DNA of 64,000 nt, from assembly GCA_032629725.1 (NCBI GenBank), contig JAFEVB010000010.1, positions 372,001 to 436,000 of the forward strand. Direction: 5' to 3'. A program made the position numbers and the translations under genes. Shown here piece by piece: positions 41,958-53,984 of the stretch. Every line of letters begins with the position of its first letter. Positions within the stretch are counted from its first letter, which is position 1. This DNA is from Gremmenia infestans (lineage: Eukaryota > Ascomycota > Leotiomycetes > Helotiales > Hamatocanthoscyphaceae). A model generated the notes under the pieces. It did no database searches and was not told the origin of the DNA. It saw only the letters and a program-made list of their open reading frames with translations.

Positions 41958-43724
41958 TCCTGCGCGCAATGGAGATGAGATGAAACCGAGATTTGAGTAT
42001 TGAAATTTGAAGAGACACTCTACAGAAGTCGGAGTATCCAAATTGGACTGGGAATTGGATGTTCTCGCTATCTAAAAACTGGAAGTATAAGACTCGAGAT
42101 GGAAATGGAGAAAATATTACAATTAAGTGGGTTAGTGGAGTGGACAAGCCAGCAAACCGCTGCAGAGTATGGTAGGCGGTCTCGATGGCGTACTGCAAAT
42201 TTTGCAGAGAGTCTATCACCTCCTTACGGCCAGTCTCATCAAAGGCTTTGGCCAGGTTCTCGACTTGAGTAATGATAGAGTCCGTCTTCAACAAGTAGAA
42301 TATGTTTTGCTCGATATAACGGTTTACGACTGAGTGATCGATGTACACTTTTTTTAGTATGAAGTAGTGGGTAGTTTCGAAACTGTGAAGGTATGTGTGG
42401 ATGAGCAAAGAATCATGATCTCTTTTCTTTGGAATATTTAGCTTGTTTGTTGGTTGTTTGTAGGTGATGAACGTGGATGTTACACAGGGATTTTACGTAA
42501 TGATCTCCACACATCCACCATTTGTTAATACTTATACCAACTAAACCAACAGAATAGATTGAATGCATGCATGTCATTCCGTCTCAGCCTTCTTTGGTAC
42601 AACCTTGTCTTACGGAAATTAGTACCGAAAGGGATAACACCCCTGTCATATAGAAGAACATGCAACTGGAGATGAGCTATATGTCCACTGCTATATAATC
42701 GATCTATCCTTAAGGGCTGACTTCACTTGTACGCCGTTTACGCTGTCTAGAGTGTCTTCAAGTCATGCTAATCGATATAAAACTGGGGTGCGCACAACAT
42801 CCGGGCTTGCGCCGGTAGAGAAGTCCACGCGCGGTATTTACGCCTCAAAATGCTGGAAAGAGAACAATCAGTGGTTCATTTGCATTTAGAGATAACAATC
42901 TACTTACCTTAGCATTCTCAGCAGCCTAAGAAGAAAATAGAAAAGCTGCAGGCATTGGCATTCTACTCACGCTACACAGTTATCGGCCTTATAATAGTGA
43001 CATAAAGGATAAAGTTTCTCGATATAATCATATTTATAACATCAGAATGTAAATCATTCCTACTTCTACAGTTCTATGCATGTATATATATATTCGTAGG
43101 TGGTAAAACGAGTGTATGTGGGGGTTCTGAATGTTATTAACCCTCCCCTTTCCCCAGACGCAATAACCGAGGATGATAAAATCGGTTACTATTATGCAAT
43201 GGCTTGGATATGGATAACGATCATGATCTCAACTCTTGTTTATCCACATGGCCTCCGCATGACTCCCTTCTAGATATTCGAGAGTTAGCAGTTTGAGGAT
43301 TATTTGCAGCTCAGAGAATGGCTCTTCTGCACTCATTTGACCTATCCCTCGCGCTCTCAACATCAACATCAACTGCACGTGTCTGAACAATAGACGACAT
43401 ACTAACATCGGTCGTATTATCTCGAGGGTGTCTTTTCTTCCACATAGACGGCCTTCTAAGCGCATACGAGTTGACCGAACAGGACCGTGTTGTTTGGAAA
43501 GTAGCGGATGAGACGAACGAAGCGAACGACAAGCCTTTAATGTGCTGATCATAGAAAGGTCTGAGCGGTGGAATACTCCCACAGAATATAATACTACCTA
43601 CCTAATAGTTTATATAACTAAAGAAGTCTAGAAGAAGAGCTTTTCCTCTATAATCAAGACGGGGGAATGATAGCGGAAACCTAATATATTTAAGCTAAAA
43701 TATTTTCAGGTGAAATATAAATAT
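41958..43724. other. Intergenic, AT-rich, no gene called
   Basis: 1.77 kb with runs of TA repeats (around 43083). A minus-strand open frame at 41899-42408 overlaps the 2EXR end and contains no ATG, so it is not called. Nothing else is supported. Confidence 0.5.
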
Positions 43725-45700
43725 TCAAACAATCGTAATCCGTTCTTTCCTAGCATTCGTTTCACTAAACCAAGCTGGGTCAACCGTAGCGATTCCAATA
43801 CGCTCATATTCCTGCAAATCCCCAACTTTCCTCAAAACCAAGACATTCTCGTGCGTTCGAAGCGCATACAAGCATTCAACTTCCTGCATCTCCATGGCTA
43901 TAGGGGCGTACTCTGCTAGATCGAGAGTGAAAAAGCCCATTAGCTTACCATCAGCATGGAGGTCCATCAAAAGATGAGCGTCGGCGTTTTGCCGAATCAT
44001 GTTCGCTCTCTTTAGCCAGCCTGTGACTTTCATGTAGCCACCCTTAAGTCGTCCATAGGGGTTTTGCCCCTTAGGGGAAAGTTCGAAACGCACGTCCTCC
44101 AATGCACTCTTGAGCGGCGGCACGTCATTGTTTGCATCATCTACCATTAGGGGAGCTAACATCTTGATACTTCCAATCAGGGAAATCCAGCTCCAAGAAG
44201 GAGCGATGTAAGTTTTTGGACGAGAAAGACACCCGGCGTGAGATGGAGCCCAGAGCAGACCTTCGGCAACGCCTCCGCTGAAGATACCCGCGTAGTATTC
44301 CTGCCCGTGTCGTTGGCTAAAATGTAATGCAAGACCAGACAAAGCAGGAAGCTTGTCAGACTCAAAAGTCAGGTTCCGATAAGAGTATAGTTCTGCCGAT
44401 CCAAGCCAGTGATCCATGAATTCTCGGTCTTGCCAACTTCCAGAATCTTTAAAGCGCTCGAAATTAGTCTTGACGTCCCGATTGACTTCAAAAACCTGTA
44501 ATGATCTGCATTGCTTTACTTTGTAAGCAAATCATCGGGCTATCTCATGAGTTCACTTACCCATAACACCTGGTCCGGAGCGTAGATTATCTTCCTTCGG
44601 GATAGTAGCTCTTCCTGCAGTACCCAACCTCTAGTCAACAGATCCAAATTATCTGAAATGTATTGCTGCCGATATTGGATAAACCAGTTTCCTTTCATTT
44701 GCCAGTCTTGATCATAATAGTCCATCTTTACTATCGCTGACCGTGACCGTGACATTTCTGGTATTCTGTAGAGAAAGCCTCCGGGAGAGTCTTCCTGGTA
44801 ATTCTTTTTTGAAGGTATAGGAGTCGTAGCTGACATCAAAGTAATCGTAGCCCGATGATAGATCTGCCCCATCAACACAGATTGTTGGTCCCAGTCTGCA
44901 GGGTCGTCTTGGATTATGCACAAGGAATCAATCCACAGATATCGAAACCCTAATTCTCTGGATACCCTAACAGCATCTTGAAAAGTTTCAGGCATATCTT
45001 CAAGGCACATTTTTTGTTTGCGGTTCTTGATGGTATCTCGAGTCGTCGTGTAGTGTTTCGACGGATCTGTGGGCCACCTATGGCTCAATGCGACGTATTC
45101 TCCTTCGCTATCTGTGGATTCAAATAATCGAATTGTCGAGTCACTGCGTGTGCCGACATCAATTACACGACGTGGAAGCTTTGAAGTCTTTGTAAGGAGG
45201 GCTTCCTTGGATTCTTCTACCATTTGGTCGATCCTGCAGGCTGGATGATTACGTTTGCATTCCTCCAGCCATGTAGCAATCATTTTGAAATGCTCTTGGC
45301 TATCTGGTTGAAGTGGGAGTCTCCCAGCAACGGCATGAGACAATGCTGCATCGGATTGCGGATCGGCAAAGGCATGCAGAACCGTAAAGCTTTCCCCGCA
45401 CTGAACAACGATGTTATAGACCTGCGGCCCATCTATTTGAAAGTCGACGCGTAGATCTAGGGCACTCCCTACGAGAATAGGAAGATCTTGCTGGAGTTTA
45501 ACACTTGGGTTGTGTTTGTTGTCAAGTAATGAGATGCACATAAGTCGACATAATTCGCAGTTATGGCTTGAATCTTGTAGAGCTAGAAAGCTTCGATAAT
45601 GTGGATTGCAAGTTTCTGGCCGGGCCACATTCGCGCCGTTGAATCTGATTGTTTTCAGAGTCCATGGTGTGACTTGTTCACAAAGTGTGCAGAGAGGCAT
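43725..45700 (-). CDS. HET domain protein
   Basis: Exons 45700-44561 and 44513-43725 (47-bp intron, phase 0) encode 642 residues. The N-terminus has a Cys cluster (PLCTLCEQ, SHNCELCRL). The three HET blocks are present: EYVALSHRWP, YLWIDSLCIIQDDPADW and RGWVLQEELLSRRKI. The C-terminal half is diverse, as is usual. HET proteins mediate vegetative incompatibility and related self/non-self cell death in filamentous ascomycetes, usually with a partner locus that remains to be found here. No NACHT, WD40 or ankyrin partner domain is seen. Start chosen at the first ATG before the Cys cluster. Confidence 0.92.
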
Positions 45701-47527
45701 TGGGCGGCTCGTGTCGTATAATAAAAGCCACCGGCTATAAATATACAAATGATCACTGATTAATTCTTGTGTCTGTTAGCCTTACCAACGCGGTGTCACG
45801 TCACACTAGCGAAGCTATAAATATACCAGGATAGGGTCACCTGACGAGCTCGATATTCACGTGTTAAAGCTATACTCCCAATCGAGTTGCAAGTTGCCTT
45901 ACTCCATATCTTATTCCAGACCCTAAGTAGTATCTTAGTACTATAATCAGTATCTTAGCTATGTCCCCCTTGGGCCTGCGCAAGCTCCGGGCCGTTAACC
46001 ATAGATTGCATGCTACCAGCTTAGTGTCTTATTTAACCGGAAGTAAAATGTAAGAAGAAGTAACTCTAGGAAGTGAAAGAAGGCCGCGAGGGAAGGCGCT
46101 AGTATACTTAGAGGGGAAGGGGGGTAGAGAGTGTACAATTGCGCCTTAAAGAGGGAGGCAGAAGAGAGAGACAGGAGGAGACAATTATGCCCTATACTTC
46201 TCCTACTACTACTTTTCTAGGCCAATTAGATCCTTCCATTTTCACCTAGCTTGATAAAATGATGCTATTATCTGCTGAGAGCTTTATTGTACTTCTCGTC
46301 AACGAAATCAAAGTTCCATGTTTGAACTTTGAACGCCCCCAAGAAATGTTTGACATGTGAAGCAATATTCACGCGACTATGAATTCAAACTACCAGAAAA
46401 GAAATTGCATATTTTGATGACCCCAGTTCGATTCCCCAAAGTTCCACAGCGACAATTCTAGCAAAGAGTGTTCAATTCTCAGCTCCGCGCCTCAGCACTT
46501 CCACATCTACCGCGCTTGATAAATGTCCTTAGTGCCTTGTACATTGAAATCAAACTGGATATAGTCGATAGACTAAACGAATTGACCTAACCATAGCAAG
46601 ATCAGAAGACAGTGTCAAAGTAACTTACAAGCCGTCTCTCTGATTCGTATCATTACTGAGCTCAAGTTCAGCACATAATTACAACCCGATTTCAACAAAC
46701 AACCATTCTGAAAGATTGTCTTAAGAGCAGACGAAATACCATTCACAATATAACCATGGCATGCTCAACGTAGTGTGTGCAATGTCCACATAGGGCCCAA
46801 GCGCTGACAATCGCGCAGTTAGGGCAACACGTAGCTCCTAGCTAGGGTTGGCCCATGTGTGATGTGTATTCGTGTGTTGAAAAAAATCGTCCTCAGTCTT
46901 GAACCAACGTTCGGATTGAGGATTCTGGGAGCAATTGAAACATTTGTAATTTGAATGATACTTTCTGTCGTGGTCCTTCAGCTTGTCTTGAACGTAGTAA
47001 AATCCCCGTGCTTTAGACTCGCGTATCTAGAGACTTAATAATTCGAGAAGACACAGAACTAAGAAGGTCACCCACTTGACATGAGACCTCGCAATAATGG
47101 GGACTCTATCCCAAAGCACGCGGCAGCCAAAGATCGGTCCCGGACTTCAGTACAAACTACTTACTTCAAGCCCGACCCCCTAATATCGCGGCATCACATT
47201 TAGTAACTCATAAACCTTGTTATTTTTCTAAATCTGAGTAGATGGGATTGTATGCAGATGGGAAATATAAATGTCCTAGATGTATTGTCTGCAGATGGTT
47301 GATATTGAGTTTGAGAGTCGCGTCGCGGTTGCGGCTGGCTGATCCGATCGGCACTCGCTTGAACAGCTGTCCCGCGAAATATCGAGCTTAAAGTTTGCTT
47401 TCAGCGACACCACTCCACCGCTGACACATGGCTTTTGAGTACCGGCAAAAGCGGTGACAATTTTGCAGCAAATGCTGCACAACCCAGGAGAATCTCTCAC
47501 ATGCGGTAGAACCTACAGTACAATACA
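45701..47527. other. Long gene-free stretch, possible old transposon debris
   Basis: 1.83 kb without a coding signal. A TATA-like CTATAAATATA at about 45815-45825 may serve the HET gene. The part 45900-46260 has repeated TATCTTAG motifs and many CTAG/TAG steps, as in RIP-damaged DNA, but I cannot identify an element. Confidence 0.4.
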
Positions 47528-49035
47528 ATGGCACTCCGGCGTCCGGTAAGATCGCATGCTCCCTGTCCGTTCCGTCCCGCGCTTCCTTGCTAATATTCTG
47601 TTAGGTACAGTGGCAGATTGTGAAGAGCTCAAGGTCTCCCATTCGACCTGGGGCGCTTACTGCCAGATACTGGCCTTCAATTCGCGTCCGCAACCTATCC
47701 TCCCAACCCTCGAACACCCCCTCGAAGCCTCCCGCAGACTGGGAGGACAATCCGAACTACAATATATCCAAGTTCGCAGACCTGCCGCATTCCAATTTCG
47801 GTGTGAATCAACACATAATCATAAATGACGAGTTCAAGGAAGCATTGCGCCAGATTCTATGGCAGTTTCGGGCTCCAATTCGGTATGCCTTTGCATACGG
47901 ATCCGGTGTCTTTCCTCAATCGAAGCCATCCGCAACCCCATCGAGCGTAACCTCGGTCCACCCGAAACCACCACTCGCTGTGGAAAAAGCTCAAGGGGGG
48001 AATCCTAAGGTTATTGATTTCATATTCGGCGTATCGTATACACAGCATTGGCATTCCCTTAATCTCCACCAACATAGGGACCACTATTCTGCTCTTGGGT
48101 CACTAGGATCGGGAGCCGTCACTGCTGTACAAGAAAAATGGGGGGCTGGGGTATACTTCAATCCATATGTGACTGTCAATGGAACCTTGATCAAATACGG
48201 GGTGGTCAATTTGGATACACTTTGTACGGACCTTTCGGAATGGACAACATTATATCTAGCTGGACGATTGCACAAGCCCGTCAAGATCCTACGAGATGAT
48301 CCCCGAGTGCGCCTTGCAAATCAAGTCAATCTGCTCGCTGCTTTACGAACGGCTCTACTTCTGCTCCCACCATCTTTTACGGAGCAAGAATTATACGGAA
48401 CCATTGCGAGCATCAGCTACATGGGAGATCCCCGAATGGCATTACCAACCGAAGACCCATCCAAAGTCGCAAACATTGTAGGAAACAACCTCCCTAACTT
48501 CCGCCGCCTCTACTCCCCTCTGATCGACAATTTGCCGAACGTTCAGTTTAACGACCCGAAATGCTCGGACCCAGACTGGGTCGCTGATGAGTCTGCGAAC
48601 GTCGGCTTAGTCCAAGATATGGACCCAATAAAGCGAGGAAATATGGTACGACGCTTACCCAAAGCTTTCCGTTCAAAAGTCTACTTCCAATATCAGAAGA
48701 AGTTCCAAATACCGCAGCTCGAATTCAACAAGATGCTTGAGGCAGCTAGTGATGAGGACGCGACGAGAATTAATAGAAGAGAGGGCGGAGGATTTGAAAG
48801 ACGGATTGCGAGCGAGCCATCAGAAGACCTACGATCTGAACTCAGAGGTGTGATCAAGCGTACGATCGGATGGCCAAGTACCAGTCAGAGTATCAAGAGT
48901 TTATTCACCGCCGGAATACGAAAGAGCTGGAGATACATGGGCGAAAAAATAGCGAATTATCAGAAGGGGAAGCGGAAGGTAGCTGAAGAAGCTAAGGCGG
49001 CGGCACAGAAACAGAAGGAGCAGAAGGATGAGTGA
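47528..49035 (+). CDS. TAM41: Mitochondrial CDP-diacylglycerol synthase Tam41
   Basis: A six-codon first exon (47528-47545) joins 47605-49035 in phase 0 over a 59-bp intron, giving 482 residues. The first about 45 residues are basic and Ser/Arg-rich, fitting a mitochondrial presequence. The nucleotidyltransferase core shows YAFAYGSGVFPQ and KVIDFIFGVSYTQHWHSLN, followed by WGAGVYFNPYV and IKYGVVNL, all hallmarks of Tam41. The enzyme makes CDP-diacylglycerol from phosphatidic acid and CTP on the matrix side of the inner membrane, the first step to cardiolipin. The fungal length (about 450-500) fits. A Lys/Gln/Glu-rich C-terminal tail is species-specific. Confidence 0.95.
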
Positions 49036-50187
49036 TATCCCTGTTAGCCATGGTCCCGCTCACGCAATCCGGATTTGAAGATCTTTCAGACGCTGGAACT
49101 TTCTGGCATTCACAGAGCTCGGCGCCAGGGTGATGATCCGGCTGTAGAATAGCAGCTGCATGATGCACGAGTCTCCTTCCTGTATTATGGTATTTATGTA
49201 TGTGTACATATATATGGCTCCGGCTCCAACCTTAAAAGTCGTTTCTTTTGTTGTACCCTATGAATGGGTCTAGACTGATTTGAATGAAAAGAGAAGCATT
49301 CTGGATATTCGCTGTGCAAGCCCCTGTGAATGGAAACGTGAAACTAGTTGTCTGTAACATTCGCAAGTGCAGCCTTCCATAATCCTTTTGTTTTGAATCA
49401 AAGCTGAGGTCTCATGGAAATGTCATTTGCTTTGTGGAGGCTGGAAAAGAGTTGACTGTTCTGTTGAATTGCCACTATTTCCTTAGCGCTCTCAAAATTT
49501 TATATCATTCCCTAGCGTCGTTTTGGTCTCCCATACATTAAAATTAGAGTTTGATATGGATCCTTAGTGGCGATCTTGCGACCTTTCCCCCTCTGGTAAT
49601 AAAGAGTCGGCAAAACTGGCGAGATATATCTTCATCTGAGCTTTTGGAAACCTTATTTCAATGACCATTCGAGTGCGACATGCAACAAAGATTAGGCTTG
49701 TTTGTGCGAAAGGGGACGGCGGTGGGTGGAGGATAATGGTGAATTAGGTATAGTTGGCCATGTTTGGGTGTTGAAAGGGGGGATGATAATTGTGCTGCTT
49801 AAGCGAGGACTTTTGTATATTGAATATGACCTTGTGAATATTGCCGACATCGAGAAAATTTGATAAACGCTTGGCCGTCAAGACTATCAGCCCACAAATA
49901 ACTGGCCTCGAGCGAAAATACGGTTGGTTCAGATCAGCTTTGTTTGGCCGCCGTAAACAAATATTTCAAACTCTATGCAAACGTTGCTGTACCGGTGATG
50001 AAGTTCACAAAGATTTGAGAGCTGGACCTTTAGCTTTAGCTGCCAACCCTTCTCCATCAGGCGGTTGCGACAGCAAAGACAATCTCGCGCTCGCTGAACA
50101 AGCTGGATATTCAAATGGTACGAGCGTCGAGCGAGCACCCTAGAAAAACTCTTGACGATCGACCCAAGCTGACAGGCAATAGCTACC
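49036..50187. other. Intergenic, no gene seen
   Basis: 1.15 kb between TAM41 and the second 2EXR gene, probably a 3' UTR and a promoter. No distinct element recognised. Confidence 0.5.
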
Positions 50188-50895
50188 ATGGGGTCAGCAG
50201 TATCCTTCGTCTCTTTCTCCAAACTTCCAATTGAGCTCCGTCTCAAGATTTGGCGCTATTCCTTTCCACCCAGTCGACAAAAAATCAAGCTCTTACCTCA
50301 GATTCCCTATGCCATGGACACCTCGCTGATAGTTACGCCAATCACGCTTCACGTCAACCACGAAAGCCGCCAAGAAACCCTGAACCATTACTTCATCATC
50401 TGCAGACGATTCACAGACAAGGAGATGCCGTTTTACTTCAACAATGCAAGAGACTCTCTATACTTCAGCATCAACGATCTGAGAATCGCGGCCGGAGAAT
50501 GGCCACGCTACTTCATCCCACCGAAGCCGAGAGGCTTGCTTTCCGTCAAGTATCTAGAAATCCGCGACCTCTACACGTCCCACCTCAAGGCCGGCTCTCG
50601 CCTGAATAAATTCTTACCAAGATTCACCGGACTGGAAACTTTGACACTGACATTTGGCCACGGGCACAGACAGTTTTTCAACGACAGAGACGCATTCGAG
50701 AAAATGATAAAGCGGTTCACAGGTGAAATGCGTTGGGCTGAAGCAGTGGGATTCAAGGACTCGTTCCCGAAGACGATTTGTTTCCGACTGCACACAGACA
50801 GCCTCTTTGAGTTTACATCTGAAACAACAGAGAAGTTATTTGAGAAATTCCGGAATCACGTGGACATATTAGTGGAAATGGATCAAGCTCTTTGA
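50188..50895 (+). CDS. 2EXR domain protein 2
   Basis: A single exon of 235 residues beginning at ATG 50188 in good context (taccATGgg). The 2EXR core is FSKLPIELRLKIWRYSFPP, then ITLHVNHESRQETLNHYFII, then ARDSLYFSI. The rest is alpha/beta-like without further motifs. It is a fungal-specific F-box-like family of unknown function. Shorter than the 41031 protein and lacking its Thr/Pro-rich N-terminus. Confidence 0.85.
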   Translation: MGSAVSFVSFSKLPIELRLKIWRYSFPPSRQKIKLLPQIPYAMDTSLIVTPITLHVNHESRQETLNHYFIICRRFTDKEMPFYFNNARDSLYFSINDLRIAAGEWPRYFIPPKPRGLLSVKYLEIRDLYTSHLKAGSRLNKFLPRFTGLETLTLTFGHGHRQFFNDRDAFEKMIKRFTGEMRWAEAVGFKDSFPKTICFRLHTDSLFEFTSETTEKLFEKFRNHVDILVEMDQAL

Positions 50896-52366
50896 ATATG
50901 AGATATCTCTACTCTGCGGGGACACAAATATATTTGTTTCTTGAAACCTTCGTCATCTGCGAGATGGACATTAAAGCATAGCATCTTGAACACTTTCGGC
51001 CAAGACGAACCTGAAGCATCAAATATTACATTTCTTTTAGCAGTACTCACAAATGCGACCATCCTCTCCTCTCCCTCTCTCAAATCGTTACAGTGTCCAT
51101 TCCCGTCCCGGTGTCCCGTCCCGTCTTACAAAGCCACACAAAATTTACATGCGGAATGCTGAGCGTTCTGGTTGTGAAAGGTAGGCTTGAATTGGGGTGA
51201 GACTAGAGAAGGAAGAGAGAGAGAGAGAAGGTGACCTCAGATGAGATCCCCATCTAGCCTCCACCGCTATTGACTAAGCATTTTGCTGCCTCAGGCCCTC
51301 CACATTACGTCGTCCCACATCACTCAAACAAAACATAACCCTCACCTCCCCAACCAATCATACTCCCCACTTCCCACACTCACCTGACATCCCGCACTCT
51401 GCATAATTTGTTGCACGTCGCGCTGCAGACACCCGTCGGACTCACTGCACGGCGTGTATTTTAGCGAAACCAGTCCAGGGGGGCCTAGGTAAGCGCCAAC
51501 CGTGCAAAATGCACTACTCCGTAAAATTATTATCACTTTATTCAAAAATAAAACACTTCCACATTAACCACTTCCTATTGAATAACCCCTAAAATGTCTG
51601 ATAATTGCGGAGGTACGGAACTAACTAAGTATGGAGTAATGTCTTGCCTTCCGTTGACGATTCGGGATGGATGGCATGGAAGGGAGGGAGGACGGAGGGA
51701 GGTTTGATAGCATGGGATTGGATGGATGGGATGGATACTGTAGGACGGCAAAGTTCTGCTGCATGTCGGCATCCGCAGCCATCCGCAGCGACTTGCAGCA
51801 AAGACGGAATAGGGCGTGTCATGTGATTTAGGATGTGAGCTGTCATTTTTATTCATAATTGTATCTGATTCTACTCTTTGGTGTAATTCACACTTATTGT
51901 CACCTTGTCCCCTATATTTCAGGTTCTTGCTCTTGTGTAATACTAGATTTGGGATTTTGAAATCTGGTCAGGTGATGGAAGTCGAACTGGACAGTTTTCA
52001 GGAGAGAAATTTATAAAGACGAATCAAGTTGAGAAGTGAAGTGTGGTACGTGTCACATGCACTTTCAATGACATTTTTCGCAATTTTACTTGCCAAGGAT
52101 TAGAAAGTTCCCATTAGTTTGTGTATTGCTTTGTCTCCGCAAGTGCTTGACACTTCTTTCTTCATTGATATATTACCTATCTACATGGCAATCGCGGTAT
52201 ATAAACGAAAATACGGACACGAAACCAAACGCTACGCATGAAGAAATTCGTCGTCGCTCAAGTCATGCAGCAATCATTATCCAATCTCCGCCAACCGTCC
52301 CGAGTCCGCAAGTGGGTCGGCTTCAAAATCCCAAAGTCCTTTTATGAGCCCCACCTCTACATAACC
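50896..52366. other. Intergenic, G-rich tract and 9-mer site
   Basis: 1.47 kb. Contains TACTCCGTA at 51515-51523 and a GGA/GGGAT-rich segment at about 51660-51740. No gene is supported on either strand. Confidence 0.5.
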
Positions 52367-53984
52367 TCAACGTTCCCCCATCAGCTGACTCTCAAGTAAC
52401 ATACCCTGAACTGAGCTCATGAGCTCTAGCAGTCCGTAAGTACTTGCTACCTCGGGGCTCATGTCCTGCAATATCGCCTCCATCCTGTTCACACAGACAT
52501 CCGTCAAAGATTCAAAGTATCCCCATGGAAACAATGGCACAACCGATAAAACCAAGGCGTAGAAATAGCACGTCAGTGCTTGAGGCTCATCTCCCTCATT
52601 TGGCCGTCCCAATTCGATCCAGAACATCCAAAATCGCAGCCCAGCGAGTCTGTGGAAGGTATCGGATTCGGATTCTAGGGAGAGGGCAGAGTCGACGGAC
52701 CATGCTAGTTGCACTAGGTCCGAAAACCCTATTGAGCGCCAACTAGGTTGCCCGATGGAGTTCTCAAGCGCCGTGACTGAGCTCATGAGGGCGTGGATTC
52801 GCTGCTGGATTGCGGGTCGATTTATAGGTGACGGTTGAGTGGGGATTATGGCTTGGGAGAAGAATTTGCGAAGTTGGAAGTCCCTGCCAAGTAGCTCAGG
52901 ACAGTTGGTTTTCACATTCCGGTCTTGAATGTATGATAAAGCCTAAGTGAGTTAACAATTCGAAACTTAGTTAAAGAGAGTCGAAATTACTTTTGTATAG
53001 CCGTCTATGAAAACCAGCCATTGCTCCCTAATACCAGAACAATGTTAGCAGAGTTTCTTTCGCGAACCGAAGAGAAGAGATTCGGCGTCACCTACCAATC
53101 ATCCGCCGTCCCAGCGAGAGCAATCGAAGATATAACAGTGGCGTCCGAGTTTCCATCCGAAAAGTTGTCGATTTCTTTCTGCAACTCGCCCAAGGCATCG
53201 CACGTATACTGGATACAAAGATCCCTCGACACCGGGCTTCTCCGCTCTCGGTAGTGGGTGTATGCAGCGAGGCTAATATGAGCATCTTTCACGCACTTAT
53301 GTCGACCGGCAAGCTGATTGTACCTGCATATCCTTCTGTCAGCCACTAGATTACTAATTAGGCATTTTGGAGACGGGTCGTACCTCGGCGCATGATCTCT
53401 CTGTATGGTTAGCAAGCAGCTGCGTGGCATTGGCCGCTCCCCCAGAATCTCATGTGCTTGCTGCAAGATAGAGCTCGTATCTATGTCGAGATCCCGATAA
53501 TGCGGGGGTAAGAAAAGAACAGCATGGCCTTGGGGAAGATTACTCGCTAGCCATGCTTGGTGTGTAGCAGGAGATAGGGAGGATATCATTGATGCTTCGG
53601 CAACTAGTGGTGTATCTGTGCCTGAGTCTGAAGAGTCGCCAGGCGTAATCTCGGTGTAAATGCACTCGCGACCAACGCGAAGACAATTACCGCTAGGTTT
53701 CCGTTAGAGGCTGTATTTAGGTACAGGAGGTTTGGAATCTGTTTTTGATGCAAGACTAGCAATGCATATTGCGTGTAGGAGAATTTACCATACCAGTAAG
53801 GTAGTCGCTCGTCGCAACGCACATGTCTGAGTTTACACGTACTGCAACCATTCCTCGAACGTACATGGTGTTGACGCCGGCGCATTTTGGTATTGATAAG
53901 ATTTATTGAGAATTCTTGTTCGTCCGCGGCTTCGAATTTGAGGTTTGGCCTTGAATCTGACTTGATCTCCCCAGAGGAATCCAT
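52367..53984 (-). CDS. Zn2Cys6 transcription factor
   Basis: Exons 53984-53794, 53692-53384, 53323-53096, 53027-52991 and 52942-52367 encode 446 residues. The binuclear zinc cluster is C47-x2-C50-x6-C57-x6-C64-x2-C67-x6-C74 (GCSTCKLRHVRC, LPYCGNCLRVGREC), preceded by a basic MRRRQHHVRSR. Cys64 is split by the first intron, and only the 101-bp intron ending AACCTAG restores it. The remainder (HA.LFLPPHYRDLDIDTSSI and on) fits the fungal-specific transcription factor domain 2 found in regulators of this length. It should be a nuclear DNA-binding regulator. No obvious pathway partner lies next to it; targets unknown. The fourth exon is only 37 nt. Confidence 0.9.

Noticed and set aside
41899..42408. 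169-codon minus-strand frame after the 2EXR gene
   Set aside because: It contains no ATG at all and overlaps the 2EXR 3' end; no splice sites give it a start.
46410..46450. Possible tRNA T-arm (AGTTCGATTCCCC)
   Set aside because: No pairing T stem, acceptor or anticodon arm can be drawn around it.
47060..47150. Possible 5S rRNA fragment (GGTCACCCAC)
   Set aside because: Only a ten-base match to the conserved 5S block; the rest of the molecule is absent.
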